Source: Aureimonas ureilytica | GTDB lineage: Bacteria > Pseudomonadota > Alphaproteobacteria > Rhizobiales > Rhizobiaceae | Assembly: GCF_001475935.1 (NCBI RefSeq) | Contig: NZ_LDQA01000021.1 | Location: forward strand, 124,001 to 188,000 | DNA length: 64,000 bases | Reading direction: 5' to 3' | Shown here: piece by piece, positions 62,637 through 64,000 of the stretch | How the letters are laid out: each line of letters starts with the position of its first letter | How positions within the stretch are numbered: the stretch's first letter is position 1 | Translations under genes and position numbers: made by a program | Notes under the pieces: model-generated | Databases searched by the model: none | What the model was told of the DNA's origin: nothing | What the model saw: only the letters and a program-made list of their open reading frames with translations

Positions 62637-64000
62637 TCAATCTCCCGCCGGCGTTGGCGCATCGGGAGAGGCCAGACGCCGTGTCGAATGGCCCTCGATG
62701 GCGGCGGGGGGAAGCTCCGACAAGGGCGTGAACTCCGGCACGATCTGGCGCAGAACCGCGACGGCTCGCGCCGCGTCGCCCGCGCGAACGGCCTCTTCGG
62801 CCTCAGCGAAGCGATGCCGCAGGAGGTCGAGATCGCTGACGCGCGAGCGGGCGATCAAAAGCCCCGCGCGGCCCGTGCGCTCGCGCGTTTCGCCTTCGCC
62901 GAAGAGTTCCTCGTAGAGCTTCTCGCCCTTGCGCAGGCCGGTGTAGCGGATCGCGACATCGACATGCGGGCGCAGGCCCGCCAGCTGGATCAGCCGCTCG
63001 GCGAGTTCCGTGATGCGGATGGGCTCGCCCATGTCGAGAACGAAAATCTGCCCCTCGGCCGCGCCCGCGCCGAGCCCGTGGCCGGCGGCGTGGAGAATGA
63101 GGCGGGAGGCTTCGGGGATCGTCATGAAGAAGCGCGTGATGTCGGGATGGGTCACGGTCAGCGGCCCGCCGCGCGACAGCTGCGCCTGAAACAGCGGGAT
63201 CACCGAACCCGCCGAGCCCATGACATTGCCGAAGCGCACGGTCATGAAGCGCGTGCCCGAGCCCGCAAGGTCGAGCGCCTGGCAATAGGCTTCCGCCGCG
63301 CGCTTGGTCGCGCCCATGACATTGGTCGGATTCACCGCCTTGTCGGTCGAGACCATGACGAAGGCCGTCGCGCCGCAGCTGAGCGCCGCGTTCGCGACAT
63401 TGCGCGAGCCCAAAAGATTGGTCTCGATCCCCTCCAGCGGATTGTCCTCGACGATCGGGACATGCTTCAGCGCTGCGGCGTGAAAGATGACCTCCGGCCG
63501 CCACTCGGCAAAGAGGCGCGACACGCGGTCGGCCTGCCGGACATCCACGATCCGCTCCACCACCTCGACGCTGGGGTGGTGGACCTCCATGCGCTTGCCG
63601 ATGGAGTAGAGATTGAACTCGTTGGCATCCACGAGGATCAGACGCCCCGGCGCGAAGGCGGCGATCTGGTTGACGAGTTCCGAGCCGATCGAGCCGCCCG
63701 CGCCGGTCACGGCGATGCAGCGGCCGCGAATGAGCCGCGCCACTTCCGCCGTGTCGAGCTCGACTTCGGTGCGCCCGAGAAGGTCTTCCAGCGAGACGGG
63801 CAGAGCCTCGATCGGCTTGTCGGCATCGACGCCGCCCGCGCGCGAAATATCCGGCAGGCGCTTCACGGCGATCTGGAACGGGGCGGCACTCTCCACCACG
63901 TGCGAGAGATCGGCGGGAGAGATGTTGGTCTGCGTGACGATGATCTGCGTGATCGGCGTCGCGCCGTGCTCGGCCTGCTGCACGACCTCGGGCAGATCGT
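62637..64000 (-). CDS. Nucleoside-diphosphate-sugar dehydratase/epimerase (FlaA1/CapD family), N-terminus beyond window
   Basis: The frame stays open to base 64000, so the N-terminal part, usually four membrane helices in this family, is outside. What is seen is a regulatory CoA-binding-like segment (about 1-90 of the visible part) and an SDR domain with NAD motif VTGAGGSIGSEL, then STDKAVNPTNVMGATKR, in which the DK pair and MxxxK replace the usual YxxxK, typical of 4,6-dehydratases. It would make a 4-keto-6-deoxy sugar nucleotide such as UDP-QuiNAc precursors for the neighbouring polysaccharide. It converges on the copolymerase gene. Confidence 0.9.
   Translation of the reverse strand, partial: DLPEVVQQAEHGATPITQIIVTQTNISPADLSHVVESAAPFQIAVKRLPDISRAGGVDADKPIEALPVSLEDLLGRTEVELDTAEVARLIRGRCIAVTGAGGSIGSELVNQIAAFAPGRLILVDANEFNLYSIGKRMEVHHPSVEVVERIVDVRQADRVSRLFAEWRPEVIFHAAALKHVPIVEDNPLEGIETNLLGSRNVANAALSCGATAFVMVSTDKAVNPTNVMGATKRAAEAYCQALDLAGSGTRFMTVRFGNVMGSAGSVIPLFQAQLSRGGPLTVTHPDITRFFMTIPEASRLILHAAGHGLGAGAAEGQIFVLDMGEPIRITELAERLIQLAGLRPHVDVAIRYTGLRKGEKLYEELFGEGETRERTGRAGLLIARSRVSDLDLLRHRFAEAEEAVRAGDAARAVAVLRQIVPEFTPLSELPPAAIEGHSTRRLASPDAPTPAGD

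Overview
The window is GC-rich, densely coded chromosomal DNA of an alphaproteobacterium, most likely of the Rhizobiales/Hyphomicrobiales (an Aurantimonas/Aureimonas-like relative is my best guess, from gene content only). Two gene orders support this: rpmH-rnpA-yidC-(acetyltransferase)-engB at 44.5-48.3 kb, and DUF2948-hisD-UPF0262-low-molecular-weight phosphatase at 52.5-55.3 kb. I found no insertion sequence, prophage, plasmid function or CRISPR array.

Layout. 0-2.4 kb: a CHASE3 histidine kinase with two response regulators, the last cut by the window edge. 2.5-4.1 kb: an aldehyde dehydrogenase of the 2,5-dioxovalerate type. 4.1-15.3 kb: a first glycan locus with GT2, a fused PIG-L deacetylase/methyltransferase, an acyl-CoA-dehydrogenase-like flavoprotein, a GT2 with a zinc-ribbon-like N-terminus, two GT4, a fused sucrose-phosphate-synthase/phosphatase-like enzyme, another GT2 and a MurG-like transferase. 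15.6-26.1 kb: three two-component systems; the middle one is divergent from a phosphoethanolamine transferase/diacylglycerol kinase pair (a lipid A modification module), the third is divergent from a periplasmic PepSY-like protein. 26.2-39.0 kb: a second glycan locus, an exopolysaccharide pathway with acetyltransferase, flippase, GT4, Wzc-like copolymerase, VpsF-like polymerase, a beta-propeller transferase-like protein, a flavin hydroxylase, GT4 and a GH5 hydrolase. 39.5-41.5 kb: a chemoreceptor. 42.0-42.6 kb: two identical tRNA-Arg(ACG) genes with duplicated leaders. 42.7-44.1 kb: an orphan histidine kinase. 44.5-48.3 kb: the rpmH-rnpA-yidC-engB housekeeping block. 48.3-52.5 kb: a NUDIX hydrolase and a TetR regulator divergent from an EmrAB-type efflux pump with a clear palindromic operator. 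52.5-55.3 kb: the hisD block. 55.4-64 kb: a third glycan region with GT2, DUF6492, flippase, GH10 hydrolase, a second Wzc-like protein and a CapD-type nucleotide-sugar dehydratase running off the right edge.

The dominant theme is cell-surface glycan synthesis. The second and third loci each hold a flippase, a glycan hydrolase and a chain-length protein without a working tyrosine-kinase domain, so they may be two parts of one or two Wzx/Wzy-type pathways. The most novel-looking unit is the first locus, where a deacetylase fused to a possible N-methyltransferase sits with a flavoprotein and several glycosyltransferases; its product cannot be read from sequence. All functions are inferred from motifs and family resemblance by eye; no database search was run.
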